From contig CAUADW010000026.1 of the NCBI GenBank assembly GCA_958427895.1, forward strand, positions 1 through 24,074: a stretch of DNA of 24,074 nucleotides. Direction: 5' to 3'. Source of the stretch: an uncultured Collinsella sp. GTDB lineage: Bacteria > Actinomycetota > Coriobacteriia > Coriobacteriales > Coriobacteriaceae. This document shows, piece by piece, positions 1 to 8,295 of this stretch. The translations under genes were made by a program, and so were the position numbers. Position 1 is the first letter of the stretch. Every line of letters begins with the position of its first letter. The notes beneath the pieces are model-generated. The model ran no database searches. It was not told the DNA's origin and saw only the letters and a program-made list of their open reading frames with translations.

Positions 1-193
1 ATTCGGTGCTATTCGTCGGCGGACGTATCGCCTCGTCCGCCGACGTCATGCGGCGATAGGCCGCACTTCAAAGGGCTTGTCCCTTTGGTGAAGCGTTGAC
101 GGGAGAGGGCCCGTTTCCGGTGTAGGCCGGCGCTTCGCACTTTCGCTATGTCAGAGGTGTCAAACCCCGCCTCTGATGTTGAAGGGAGCATTT
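1..193 (+). promoter_or_regulatory. Structured 5' leader of ssnA (candidate cis-regulatory RNA)
   Basis: No gene is visible here; the stretch is packed with hairpins. A perfect 12-bp stem pairs 14-25 with 34-45 around the loop TATCGCCT. The loop bases 26-32 are perfectly complementary to 52-58 (GGCGATA), so a pseudoknot is possible. Further stems are 49-54/60-65, 66-75/81-93 (with a bulge), 99-103/110-114 and 151-157/170-176. The last ends just before the ribosome binding site GAAGGGAG. No run of T follows any stem, so this does not look like a simple terminator series. The upstream end is cut by the window. That it is a regulatory RNA is inference from the fold and from the similar leader before ygfK. 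Confidence 0.45.
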
Positions 194-1549
194 ATGCTTC
201 TGGTCGCTAACGGTTCCGTCTTTACCCGCAACGCTCAGGCCCCGTTTATTCCAAACGGTGCGGTCGCTATTGACGGAGATACGATCGTCGAAGTGGGCCC
301 CGAGCGCGAGCTCAAGGCCAAGTACCCGGATGCCGAGTACGTCGACGCCCAGGGCAACCTCATCATGCCCGGACTTATCAACTGCCACACCCACATCTAC
401 TCGGGTCTGGCCCGCGGCCTTGCCATTAAGGGCTGCAGCCCCACCAACTTCCTGGAGAATCTTGAGCAGCAGTGGTGGAAGATTGACGACAACCTGACGC
501 TCGACGGCACCAAGGCCAGCGCCTATGCCACGATTCTGGATTCCATCCGCGATGGCGTTACCACGATCTTCGATCACCATGCGAGCTTCTGCGAGATTCC
601 GGGTAGCCTCTTTACCATTAAGGACGCAGCTCAGGAGCTGGGCATGCGTTCGTGCCTGTGCTACGAGGTCTCCGATCGCCGCGGCCATGAAAAATGCGAC
701 CAGGCCATTGCCGAGAACGCCGAATTTGCCCAGTGGGCCGCCAAGGAGCGTCGCGATAACGACAACCACATGATTGCCGCCATGTTTGGTGGTCACGCCA
801 CCTTTACGCTTTCGGACGAGACCATGGACAAGATGGCCGAGGCTAACAACGGCCTGACCGGTTTCCACATCCACGTGTGCGAGGGCATGAATGACGTGTG
901 GGACTCCCGCCTCAACCGCGGCGGCATCAGCCCCGTCGAGCGCCTGCTGCAGCACGACCTGCTTGGTCCCGACACCATGCTCGGCCACTGCATCCACGTG
1001 ACGCCCGCCGAGATGGATATCGTCAAGGAGTCCGGCACCTGGCTGGTCAACAACCCCGAATCCAATATGGGCAACGCCGTGGGCTGCGCCCCCGTGCTCG
1101 AATTCTTCCGCCGCGGCATCCCCGTGTGCATGGGCACCGACGCCTACACCCACGACATGCTCGAGAGCCTCAAGGTCTTCCTGATCATCCAACGCCACAA
1201 CGCCGCCATGCCCAACGTGGGCTGGTGCGAGGCCATGACCATGCTGTTCGAGAACAACGCCAAGATGGCCAGCAAGTACTTCGATCGCAAGCTCGGTGTG
1301 CTTGAGCCCGGCGCTGCCGCGGACGTCATCGTCATGGACTACAAGCCCTTTACGCCGCTGAGCGAGGAGAACATCGACGGCCACATGCTCTTTGGCATGA
1401 TGGGCAAAAACTGCCGTACCACCATCATTAACGGCCGCGTCCTGTACAAGGATCGCGAGTTCGTTGGCATTGATGAGGAAAAGATCAACGCGTGGACCAT
1501 GGCTGAGTCCAAGAAGCTCTGGAGCACGCTCAACGATCGCACCTACTAA
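194..1549 (+). CDS. ssnA: SsnA-type amidohydrolase (putative aminohydrolase of purine catabolism)
   Basis: This 451-residue protein matches E. coli SsnA (about 442 residues) along its length by recollection of that sequence. It is a cytosolic metal-dependent amidohydrolase of the guanine deaminase/chlorohydrolase group. The metal set is visible: HTH at residues 65-67, HIH at 225-227, H265 in LGHCIH and D316 in MGTDAYTHD. The barrel begins after a short beta-sandwich (MLLVANGSVF). I chose ATG 194 because GAAGGGAG lies 6-7 bases upstream; an ATG at 176 in the same frame has no such site. The gene is first in a plus-strand series with ygfK, a ferredoxin and xdhD, which in E. coli also cluster in a urate-inducible locus. 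The family predicts hydrolytic deamination or amide-ring hydrolysis, but the true substrate is not decided by sequence. Confidence 0.93.
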   Translation: MLLVANGSVFTRNAQAPFIPNGAVAIDGDTIVEVGPERELKAKYPDAEYVDAQGNLIMPGLINCHTHIYSGLARGLAIKGCSPTNFLENLEQQWWKIDDNLTLDGTKASAYATILDSIRDGVTTIFDHHASFCEIPGSLFTIKDAAQELGMRSCLCYEVSDRRGHEKCDQAIAENAEFAQWAAKERRDNDNHMIAAMFGGHATFTLSDETMDKMAEANNGLTGFHIHVCEGMNDVWDSRLNRGGISPVERLLQHDLLGPDTMLGHCIHVTPAEMDIVKESGTWLVNNPESNMGNAVGCAPVLEFFRRGIPVCMGTDAYTHDMLESLKVFLIIQRHNAAMPNVGWCEAMTMLFENNAKMASKYFDRKLGVLEPGAAADVIVMDYKPFTPLSEENIDGHMLFGMMGKNCRTTIINGRVLYKDREFVGIDEEKINAWTMAESKKLWSTLNDRTY

Positions 1550-1559
1550 TTACAAGTAG

Positions 1560-1697
1560 ATTCACGCGCGTCGGATGTTTCGCCGCATTCGATGCGCGTA
1601 TAGGCGACCTCCGCGGGGTCGCCGGCGCTGTGCTAGCGCTACACCGTATTTGCGCCCGTCGCGCGGTCTCGCCGGGCGTTACAGAGAGGAGCTCATT
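1560..1697 (+). promoter_or_regulatory. Structured leader between ssnA and ygfK
   Basis: A 14-bp hairpin (1564-1577 with 1586-1599, two G-T pairs) carries the loop TTTCGCCG. It is followed directly by ATAGGC (1600-1605) and a perfect 7-bp hairpin 1603-1609/1617-1623. A third stem, 1653-1658/1673-1678, lies 12 bases before the ribosome binding site GAGAGGAG. The first loop (TCGCC, 1580-1584) can pair with GGCGA at 1603-1607, which is also the left arm of the second hairpin. The two pairings are mutually exclusive, a switch-like arrangement. The ssnA leader has the same loop motif and an ATAGGC. There is no T-run, so any control would more likely be of translation or RNA stability. Function is inferred. 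Confidence 0.42.
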
Positions 1698-4697
1698 ATG
1701 AGCGACATCATGAGGCCGATCCCGTTTTCGCAGCTGATGAACTGGATCATCGAGGAGCACAAGACCCAGGACGCCATCTTTGGCGTGCGCAAGATGGTTG
1801 CGACCAACCAGGAGGGCGCGCTTCCCATTTTTGACGAGCGCATCGAGACTCCGTTTGGCCCGGCCGCCGGTCCCAATACGCAGCTTGCCCAGAACATCGT
1901 GGCATCCTACGTGGCCGGTTCCCGCTTCTTTGAGCTCAAGACCGTCCAGGTTATGGACGGCGAGGAGCTCTCCAAGTGTGTGAACAAGCCCTGCATCGTG
2001 GCGCAGGACGAGTGCTACAACTGTGAGTGGTCGACCGAGCTCGAGGTTCCGCAGGCCTTTGCCGAGTACGTGAAGGCATGGTTCGCCTGCCACCTCATCG
2101 CTCGCGAGTACGGCCTGGGAAGCCCGGACGGTTTTGTCTTCAACATGTCCGTGGGTTATGACCTGGAGGGCATCAAGAGCCCCAAGGTCGACGCCTACAT
2201 CGAGGGTATGAAGGACGCCAGCGGCTCCGACGTCTGGAACGAGTGCCGCACATGGGCGCTCGCCAACCTGGACAAGTTTGAGCATGTCGATGCCGCATTT
2301 GTCGAGTCCATCCCGGCGCGCGTGTCCAACTCCATCACCGAGTCTACCCTGCACGGCTGCCCGCCGGCGGAGATCGAGCGCATCGCGACCTATCTGATCA
2401 CCGAGAAGGGCCTCAACACCTACATCAAGTGCAACCCCACGCTGCTGGGCTATGAGTTTGCCCGCCAGCGTCTGAACGAGCTGGGCTTTGATTACATCGT
2501 CTTCGACGATACGCACTTCCGCGAGGACCTGCAGTGGGTCGATGCCGTGCCTATGTTCAAGCGCCTGATTGCCCTGTGTGCCGAGCGCGGCCTGGAGTTT
2601 GGCGTCAAGCTCACCAACACCTTCCCCGTCGACGTGACGAGAAACGAGCTGCCCTCCACCGAGATGTACATGTCGGGCCGTTCGCTGTTCTCACTGACCA
2701 TTGAGGCTGCCCGCCGCATTACCGAGCAGTTCGATGGCAAACTGCGCATCAGCTACTCCGGTGGCGCCACGGTCTACAACATCCGCGCCCTGTATGACGC
2801 CGGCATTTGGCCCGTCACCCTGGCGACCGACGTGCTCAAGCCCGGTGGCTACGAGCGCTTTAGCCAGATGGCCGGCGAGTTTGCCGACCTGGATGGCAAG
2901 CCGTTCGCGGGCGTCTCGCTCGACGCCGTGACCGCGATCCAGACCGACTCGCTCACCAACCCGCTCTACAAGAAGCCGCTGCGCCCGCTGCCCGACCGCA
3001 AAGTCGCCGGCAAGAGCCCGCTTTCCGACTGCTTTACGACGCCGTGCCGTACGAGCTGCCCTATCCAGCAGGATATTCCCGCCTACCTGGCGGCTGTTGA
3101 CGAGGGCCGCTACGAGGATGCACTCAACATCATCATCGAGCGCAACGCCCTGCCGTTCATCACCGGCACCATCTGCCCGCATCCCTGCGGCCGTGCCTGC
3201 GAGCGTGCGTTCTACGAGCCCGAGGGCGCCCAGATCCGCGCCAGCAAGCTCAAGGCCGCCCGCGAGGCCATGACCGCCGTGCTGCCCAAGCTGCGCGCTC
3301 AGGCCATCGCCAACGACGGCGAGCACAACGTTGCCGTTATCGGCGGCGGCCCGGCCGGCCTGGCGACGGCGTTCTTCCTGACGCGCGCCGGCGTGCCCGT
3401 CACCATCTTTGAGGCCCGCGATTCGCTTGGCGGCGTGGTCCGTCACGTCATCCCCGAGTTCCGTATCGCCAGCGACGATATCTCCCACGACGCAGAGCTC
3501 TGCCTGGCCTTTGGTGCTAAGGTGCAGCTCAATGCCCGCGTTGATTCCATTGACGAGCTCAAGGCCCAGGGCTTTACCGACGTGGTCGTGGCCACCGGTG
3601 CCTGGATGCCCGGCTCGGCGGGCCTGGGCAAGGGCGCCGAGCTCGATGTGCTGGAGTTCCTCGAGGCCGCCAAGAAGGGCGAGAAGCTCGAGCTGGGCGA
3701 GGACGTCGTGGTCATTGGCGCTGGCAACACCGCCATGGACGCGGCTCGCGTGGCCAAGCGCCTGGCAGGCGTGAAGAACGTGCGCCTGGTGTATCGCCGC
3801 ACCAAGAAGCAGATGCCCGCCGACGAGGAAGAGCTCGATCTTGCTCTTGCCGACGGCGTTGAGTTCTGCGAGCTGCTGGCGCCCAAGGCACTCAACGGCG
3901 CCGTGCTGACCTGCGATGTTATGGAACTTGGCGAGCCGGATGCAAGCGGCCGTCGCAGCCCCGTCGCCACGGGCGAGACCGTCGAGCTTCCCGCCACCAC
4001 GGTGATCTGCGCCGTGGGCGAGGGCATCGATGCCAGCCTGTACGACGCCGCGGGCGTTGAGCACGACCGTCGCGGCCGCCTTGCCGCCACCTCCACCGGT
4101 GTCGAGGGCGTCTGGGCTGCGGGCGACTGTCGCCGCGGTCCGGCTACCGTGGTCGAGGCCATCGCCGACGCCGGCGAAGTCGCCCGCGCCATCGCCGGCG
4201 TGGACTTTAACAAGTACGCCGATTGCAACGAGCAGGCTGGCCGCGAGGACACCTGCTACGAGCGCAAGGGGTCGCTGTGCCGCGACAAGGGCAACTGCAC
4301 CAAGACCCGCTGCCTGGGCTGCGGCTCGGTGTGCGAGGTCTGCTGCGACGTGTGCCCCAACCGCGCCAACGTGGCCATTAAGGTGCCGGGCCTGGCCAAG
4401 CATCAGGTCGTCCACGTCGACGGCATGTGCAACGAGTGCGGCAACTGCGCCGTGTTCTGCCCCTACCAGGAGGGCCGTCCCTACAAGGACAAGCTCACCC
4501 TGTTCTGGAGCGAGGAGGACATGGAGAACTCCGAGAACGAGGGCTTCCTGGCCGTGGACGAGGACCACTTTAAGGTCCGCGTCGCCGGCACGGTCCGCAC
4601 CGTCTCGGTCGATGCCGTCAACACCGGTCTGCCCGAGGCCGTCCGCCTGACCATCAGGGCCGTGCGCGACAACTATTCGTACCTTCTTAAGAAATAG
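1698..4697 (+). CDS. ygfK: YgfK family flavin/iron-sulfur oxidoreductase
   Basis: This 999-residue protein is close to E. coli YgfK (about 1030 residues), often annotated as a putative selenate reductase subunit but encoded in the purine/urate locus. Residues 1 to about 430 form a dihydroorotate-dehydrogenase-like barrel (PAAGPNTQLAQN near the start, then SYSGGA and TDVLKPGGY). From about 445 a GltD-like part begins with cysteines in CRTSCP and CPHPCGRACE. An FAD dinucleotide motif GGGPAGLA lies near 549 and an NAD(P) motif GAGNTAMDAA near 674. Two 4Fe-4S motifs occur near 872-886 (CGSVCEVCCDVCPN) and 911-921 (CNECGNCAVFCP). ATG 1698 is preferred over an upstream GC-rich frame because GAGAGGAG precedes it. 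Likely role (inference): reduction of a purine-derived substrate with electrons relayed through the neighbouring ferredoxin. Confidence 0.93.
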   Translation: MSDIMRPIPFSQLMNWIIEEHKTQDAIFGVRKMVATNQEGALPIFDERIETPFGPAAGPNTQLAQNIVASYVAGSRFFELKTVQVMDGEELSKCVNKPCIVAQDECYNCEWSTELEVPQAFAEYVKAWFACHLIAREYGLGSPDGFVFNMSVGYDLEGIKSPKVDAYIEGMKDASGSDVWNECRTWALANLDKFEHVDAAFVESIPARVSNSITESTLHGCPPAEIERIATYLITEKGLNTYIKCNPTLLGYEFARQRLNELGFDYIVFDDTHFREDLQWVDAVPMFKRLIALCAERGLEFGVKLTNTFPVDVTRNELPSTEMYMSGRSLFSLTIEAARRITEQFDGKLRISYSGGATVYNIRALYDAGIWPVTLATDVLKPGGYERFSQMAGEFADLDGKPFAGVSLDAVTAIQTDSLTNPLYKKPLRPLPDRKVAGKSPLSDCFTTPCRTSCPIQQDIPAYLAAVDEGRYEDALNIIIERNALPFITGTICPHPCGRACERAFYEPEGAQIRASKLKAAREAMTAVLPKLRAQAIANDGEHNVAVIGGGPAGLATAFFLTRAGVPVTIFEARDSLGGVVRHVIPEFRIASDDISHDAELCLAFGAKVQLNARVDSIDELKAQGFTDVVVATGAWMPGSAGLGKGAELDVLEFLEAAKKGEKLELGEDVVVIGAGNTAMDAARVAKRLAGVKNVRLVYRRTKKQMPADEEELDLALADGVEFCELLAPKALNGAVLTCDVMELGEPDASGRRSPVATGETVELPATTVICAVGEGIDASLYDAAGVEHDRRGRLAATSTGVEGVWAAGDCRRGPATVVEAIADAGEVARAIAGVDFNKYADCNEQAGREDTCYERKGSLCRDKGNCTKTRCLGCGSVCEVCCDVCPNRANVAIKVPGLAKHQVVHVDGMCNECGNCAVFCPYQEGRPYKDKLTLFWSEEDMENSENEGFLAVDEDHFKVRVAGTVRTVSVDAVNTGLPEAVRLTIRAVRDNYSYLLKK

Positions 4698-4708
4698 GCG
4701 AGTCTCTT

Positions 4709-5188
4709 ATGGCCAAAGCTATTCAACATCACGTGGCCTACGTTGCCTGTGGAAGCGGTTGTGCCTCCGCAGGCGGCGACGCCCGCTGCAGCGAAGGCTG
4801 CATTGGCTGTGGCGCCTGCGTTACGGCCTGCCCCCACGGTGCCATCGCGCTGGTCGACGGCGTCGCCCGCGTGGACCGCTCCAAGTGCACGGGCTGTGGC
4901 CTGTGCGGCATGGCGTGCCCGCAGCGCGTGATTGCCTTCGTTCCCGGCTACCAGAACATCCTGGTGCGCTGCAACAACACCGATAAGGGCGCCATTGCGC
5001 GCAAGATCTGCGACACGAGCTGCATCGGTTGCGGCATGTGCGCCAAAAAGTGCCCTGCCGGCGCTATCCGCATCGAGGACAACTGCGCCCATATCGACGG
5101 CGCGGACTGCCTGTCGTGCGGCATGTGCGCGGTTGTGTGCCCGCATGGCGCCATCCACGACCGCACCGGCATCGCCGCCGGCGTGTAG
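4709..5188 (+). CDS. Four-cluster 4Fe-4S ferredoxin-type protein
   Basis: This small cytosolic electron carrier has 159 residues and no signal peptide. It holds four CxxCxxCxxxCP motifs (CIGCGACVTACP, CTGCGLCGMACP, CIGCGMCAKKCP, CLSCGMCAVVCP), arranged as two pairs with a longer linker between the second and third. The spacing suits four 4Fe-4S clusters, like RnfB-type or dicluster ferredoxin domains in duplicate. An extra cysteine pair, CGSGC, sits near the N terminus. The gene is 11 bases after ygfK and 12 before the Mo hydroxylase gene, so the three probably share a transcript. The hydroxylase lacks an FAD domain and no FAD subunit gene (E. coli ygfM) is seen in the window. This protein is therefore a good candidate for its electron partner; that is inference. 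The ribosome binding site is weak (GCGAG). Confidence 0.88.
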   Translation: MAKAIQHHVAYVACGSGCASAGGDARCSEGCIGCGACVTACPHGAIALVDGVARVDRSKCTGCGLCGMACPQRVIAFVPGYQNILVRCNNTDKGAIARKICDTSCIGCGMCAKKCPAGAIRIEDNCAHIDGADCLSCGMCAVVCPHGAIHDRTGIAAGV

Positions 5189-5200
5189 AAGGGAATCACC

Positions 5201-7978
5201 ATGGCACAGGAATTCACTTTTACCGTTAACGGCGTCGAGCGCACGACGACCCAAAACAAACCGCTGCTGCGCTACCTGCGCGACGACCTGCACATTCACT
5301 CCGCCAAGGACGGCTGCTCCGAGGGCGCGTGCGGTACCTGCACCATCCACGTGGACGGTGCGGCCGTCAAGGCCTGCGTACTGACCACCGCTCTTGCCGC
5401 CGGCCGCAACATCGTGACCGTCGAGGGCCTGCCCGAGGACGTGCGCGAGGCCTTTGTGTACGCCTTTGGCGCCGTGGGCGCCGTGCAGTGCGGCTTTTGC
5501 ATCCCTGGTATGGTCATGGCGGGTGCGGCGCTCATCGCCGAGGACCCCGAGCCCACCGAGGAGCAGATTAAGTACGCCATTCGCGGCAATGTCTGCCGCT
5601 GCACCGGCTACAAGAAGATCATCGAGGGCATTTCGCTGGCCGCTGCGGTGCTCCGCGGCGAAAAGCAGATCGACGAGGACCTGGAGCGCGGCGACGACTA
5701 CGGCGTGGGCAAGCGCGCCTTCCGTATCGACGTGCGCAAGAAGGTGCTCGGCGAGGGCAAGTATCCCGACGACATCGACGAGCTCGATCAGCCGGGTCTG
5801 ACCTATGCCAGCGCCGTGCGCTCCAAGTATCCGCGCGCCCGCGTGCTCTCCATCGATACCTCCAAGGCCGAGGCCCTGCCCGGCGTGGTGGGCATCCTGC
5901 GCGCCGAGGACGTGCCGGTCAACCAGGTCGGCCACCTTATCCAGGACTGGGACGTCATGATCGCTCAGGGCGATATCACCCGCTGCGTGGGCGATGCCAT
6001 CGTGCTGGTGGTTGCCGAGGACGAAGCGACGCTCGAGAAGGCCAAGAAGCTCGTAAAGATTGATTACGAGCCGCTGGAGCCCGTGCGCAACATCGCCGAG
6101 GCCAGGGCTGCCGACGCCCCGCGCCTGCACGACAGCTTCTTTGCCTTTGGCAACACGGTGGAGCTCAAGGACAACGTATGCCAGAGCCGTCACGTGACGC
6201 GTGGCGACGCCGCCAAGGCGCTGGCGGAGAGCGCATTCACCGTGACGCAGCGCTTTACCACGCCCTTTACCGAGCACGCCTTTTTGGAGCCCGAGTGCGC
6301 CGTCGCCTACCCGTACAAGAACGGCGTCAAGGTGCAGTCGACCGATCAGGGTGCCTACGATACGCGCAAAGAGTGTGCCCACATGTTTGGCTGGGACAAC
6401 GAGCCCGAGCGCGTGGTCGTCGAGACCATGCTCGTGGGCGGCGGCTTTGGCGGCAAGGAGGACGTGTCCATCCAGCACCTGGCCGCGCTCGCTGCCTATA
6501 AGTTCCAGCGTCCTGTGAAGTGCAAGCTCACGCGCGCCGAGTCGCTCGCGTTCCATCCCAAGCGCCACGCCATGGACGGCACCTTTACGCTGGGTTGCGA
6601 CGCCGAGGGCAACTTTACCGGCCTGGATTGCGAGATCAACTTTGATACCGGCGCCTACGCGTCGCTGTGCGGCCCGGTGCTCGAGCGCGCCTGCACGCAT
6701 GCCGTCGGCCCCTACAAGTACCAGAATACCGACATTCGCGGCTTTGGCTACTACACCAACAACCCGCCCGCCGGTGCGTACCGCGGCTTTGGCGTTTGCC
6801 AGTCCGAGTTTGCGCTTGAGAGCCTGATCGACCTGCTGGCCGAGAAGGTCGGCCTGGATCCGTGGGAGATTCGTTACAGAAACGCCATCGAGCCGGGCGA
6901 GGTTTTGCCCAACGGCCAGATTGCCGACTGCTCCACGGCGCTTAAGGAGACACTGCTCGAGGTCAAGGATGCCTACTATGCGCATCCCGGCCACGCCGGC
7001 ATTGCCTGCGCTATGAAGAACGCTGGCGTGGGCGTTGGCCTGCCCGACGCCGGCCGCTGCAAGATTCGCGTCGAGAACGGCGTGGCCGTGGTCTATGCCG
7101 CCACGTCCGACATCGGCCAGGGCTGCAACACCGTCTTTTTGCAGGACGTTGCCGAGGCCTGCGGTCTGCCGCTTCGTTGCATCGCCAACGGCGAGTGCTC
7201 CACCGAGAACGCTCCCGACTCCGGCACCACGTCTGGCTCGCGTCAGACGGTCGTGACCGGCGAGGCCGTGCGCGGTGCCGCCTTCCTGCTGCGCGATGCC
7301 ATGCTTGACATCGAGGCCGGCAAGTCTGCGCCCGCCGCTCCCGTGAATGCGCATGGCGACGGCGTCAAGATCGAGTACGACGACGGTCGCGCCTATCAGC
7401 TGCACACGCAGGAGCTCGTCGCCGGCCAGGGTATGCATCCTCAGGATCCCGCGGCCGCCATCAAGGCGCTCGAGGGATGCGAGTTTGGCTACGTGTACCT
7501 GGAGCCGACCGACAAGCTGGGCGCCGACGTTCCCAATCCCAAGAGCCACATCTGCTACGGCTTTGCCACGCACGTGGTCATTTTGGACGATGACGGCCGC
7601 GTGAGCGAGGTCTATGCCGCGCACGATTCCGGCAAGGTGGTCAACCCCATCTCCATTCAGGGCCAGATCGAAGGCGGCGTGCTTATGGGTATGGGCTATG
7701 CGCTTACCGAGGATTGGCCGCTCAAGGACTGCGTGCCCCAGGCAAGGTACGGTACGCTCGGGCTGTTCCGTGCGCCCGAGATTCCGGATATCCATGCCAT
7801 CTACGTGGAGAAGGACGAGCTACTGCCTGTGGCATATGGTGGCAAGGGCATCGGCGAGATCGCAACGATCCCCACGGCGCCCGCCGTACAGAACGCCTAC
7901 CGCGCGTTTGACGGCAAACTGCGTCCGGATCTTCCCATGGTGGATACGCCCTACAGCCGCGCCCGTCACCGCGGCTAG
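5201..7978 (+). CDS. xdhD: XdhD-type molybdenum hydroxylase, 2Fe-2S domain fused to Mo-binding domain
   Basis: This 925-residue protein belongs to the xanthine dehydrogenase superfamily, in the XdhD or selenium-dependent xanthine dehydrogenase layout. Residues 1-150 hold two 2Fe-2S clusters: C39, C44, C47 and C59, then C97, C100, C132 and C134 (QCGFC and CRCTGY). The FAD domain of classical enzymes is absent. The Mo part shows GGGFGGKE at 413-420, GAYRGFG at 525-531 and the catalytic-glutamate motif GKGIGE ending at E886. The reading frame has no in-frame TGA, so any selenium is the labile kind rather than selenocysteine. That fits the maturation genes yqeB, yqeC, mocA and xdhC at the far end of the window. 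AGAAGGGA precedes the start. It likely hydroxylates a purine such as hypoxanthine or xanthine in the cytosol; the exact substrate is unresolved. Confidence 0.93.
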   Translation: MAQEFTFTVNGVERTTTQNKPLLRYLRDDLHIHSAKDGCSEGACGTCTIHVDGAAVKACVLTTALAAGRNIVTVEGLPEDVREAFVYAFGAVGAVQCGFCIPGMVMAGAALIAEDPEPTEEQIKYAIRGNVCRCTGYKKIIEGISLAAAVLRGEKQIDEDLERGDDYGVGKRAFRIDVRKKVLGEGKYPDDIDELDQPGLTYASAVRSKYPRARVLSIDTSKAEALPGVVGILRAEDVPVNQVGHLIQDWDVMIAQGDITRCVGDAIVLVVAEDEATLEKAKKLVKIDYEPLEPVRNIAEARAADAPRLHDSFFAFGNTVELKDNVCQSRHVTRGDAAKALAESAFTVTQRFTTPFTEHAFLEPECAVAYPYKNGVKVQSTDQGAYDTRKECAHMFGWDNEPERVVVETMLVGGGFGGKEDVSIQHLAALAAYKFQRPVKCKLTRAESLAFHPKRHAMDGTFTLGCDAEGNFTGLDCEINFDTGAYASLCGPVLERACTHAVGPYKYQNTDIRGFGYYTNNPPAGAYRGFGVCQSEFALESLIDLLAEKVGLDPWEIRYRNAIEPGEVLPNGQIADCSTALKETLLEVKDAYYAHPGHAGIACAMKNAGVGVGLPDAGRCKIRVENGVAVVYAATSDIGQGCNTVFLQDVAEACGLPLRCIANGECSTENAPDSGTTSGSRQTVVTGEAVRGAAFLLRDAMLDIEAGKSAPAAPVNAHGDGVKIEYDDGRAYQLHTQELVAGQGMHPQDPAAAIKALEGCEFGYVYLEPTDKLGADVPNPKSHICYGFATHVVILDDDGRVSEVYAAHDSGKVVNPISIQGQIEGGVLMGMGYALTEDWPLKDCVPQARYGTLGLFRAPEIPDIHAIYVEKDELLPVAYGGKGIGEIATIPTAPAVQNAYRAFDGKLRPDLPMVDTPYSRARHRG

Positions 7979-7982
7979 GGTA

Positions 7983-8020
7983 GAGCGCGTACGGCCATTG
8001 CTAACGGGCCGTTCGCGCTC
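7983..8020 (+). other. Strong hairpin after xdhD
   Basis: Bases 7983-7989 pair with 8014-8020 and 7991-7996 with 8007-8012. This gives a 13-bp stem with a single T-T mismatch and a ten-base loop, starting five bases after the xdhD stop codon. No T-run follows, so it may protect or process the 3' end of the transcript, with the true terminator lying about 30 bases on. Confidence 0.5.
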
Positions 8021-8047
8021 AGCATCAATTACATACGCTGCGCCTTT

Positions 8048-8079
8048 GGCCCCAGTTCCATCGCGAGCCGGGGCCTTTT
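8048..8079 (+). terminator. Rho-independent terminator of the ssnA-ygfK-xdhD region
   Basis: GGCCCC (8048-8053) pairs with GGGGCC (8070-8075) across a 16-base loop and is followed at once by TTTT. It lies 70 bases after xdhD and closes the purine-module transcript before the unrelated block begins. Confidence 0.65.
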
Positions 8080-8158
8080 GCTTGGAGCGGAAACTGCGTC
8101 CCGGGATTCGGGCAAGATCCGGCGGTCAGGGGTTGAGCGAGCGTCGCGCTAAGGATGC

Positions 8159-8273
8159 CAAGCGTAAAACCTTCAATGAAAATGGCGTAAAAACTACATC
8201 TGTCATGGCGTAAAAACTACATTGAAAGTAGCGTAAAATCAGCATTGAGAATGGCGTAATTTCGCATATCGCG
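8159..8273 (+). repeat. Five tandem 23-bp direct repeats upstream of the ATPase gene
   Basis: Units start at 8159, 8182, 8205, 8228 and 8251, exactly 23 bases apart. GCGTAA is present in all five at the same offset (bases 4-9 of the unit), and GCGTAAAA in the first four. The second and third units share their first 18 bases. The array ends 22 bases before the ATPase start codon, and the ribosome binding site GAGAGGGA lies between them. There are no unique spacers, so this is not a CRISPR array. Because 23 is not a multiple of three and both strands contain stops, it is not coding. An operator or iteron-like binding array for a regulator, perhaps the ATPase itself, is the simplest reading (inference). 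Confidence 0.85.
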
Positions 8274-8295
8274 TGATAGAGAGGGACGGCAGTCT

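Noticed and set aside
1..193. Assignment of the ssnA leader to a known riboswitch class
   Set aside because: I could not match it with confidence to a named purine, xanthine or Moco consensus from memory, so it is reported only as a structured leader.
146..1384. Long minus-strand open frame opposite ssnA
   Set aside because: It is a shadow of the GC-rich codon pattern of ssnA; its translation is rich in Gly, Val, Ala and His with no domain, and there is no binding site.
4673..7795. 1040-codon minus-strand open frame opposite xdhD and the ferredoxin gene
   Set aside because: The plus strand carries unmistakable 2Fe-2S and Mo motifs over the same bases; the minus product has low complexity.
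5201..7978. Selenocysteine in the Mo hydroxylase
   Set aside because: There is no in-frame TGA; selenium, if used, would be the labile non-selenocysteine type.
8159..8273. CRISPR array
   Set aside because: The repeats are tandem with no unique spacers, and no cas gene is present.
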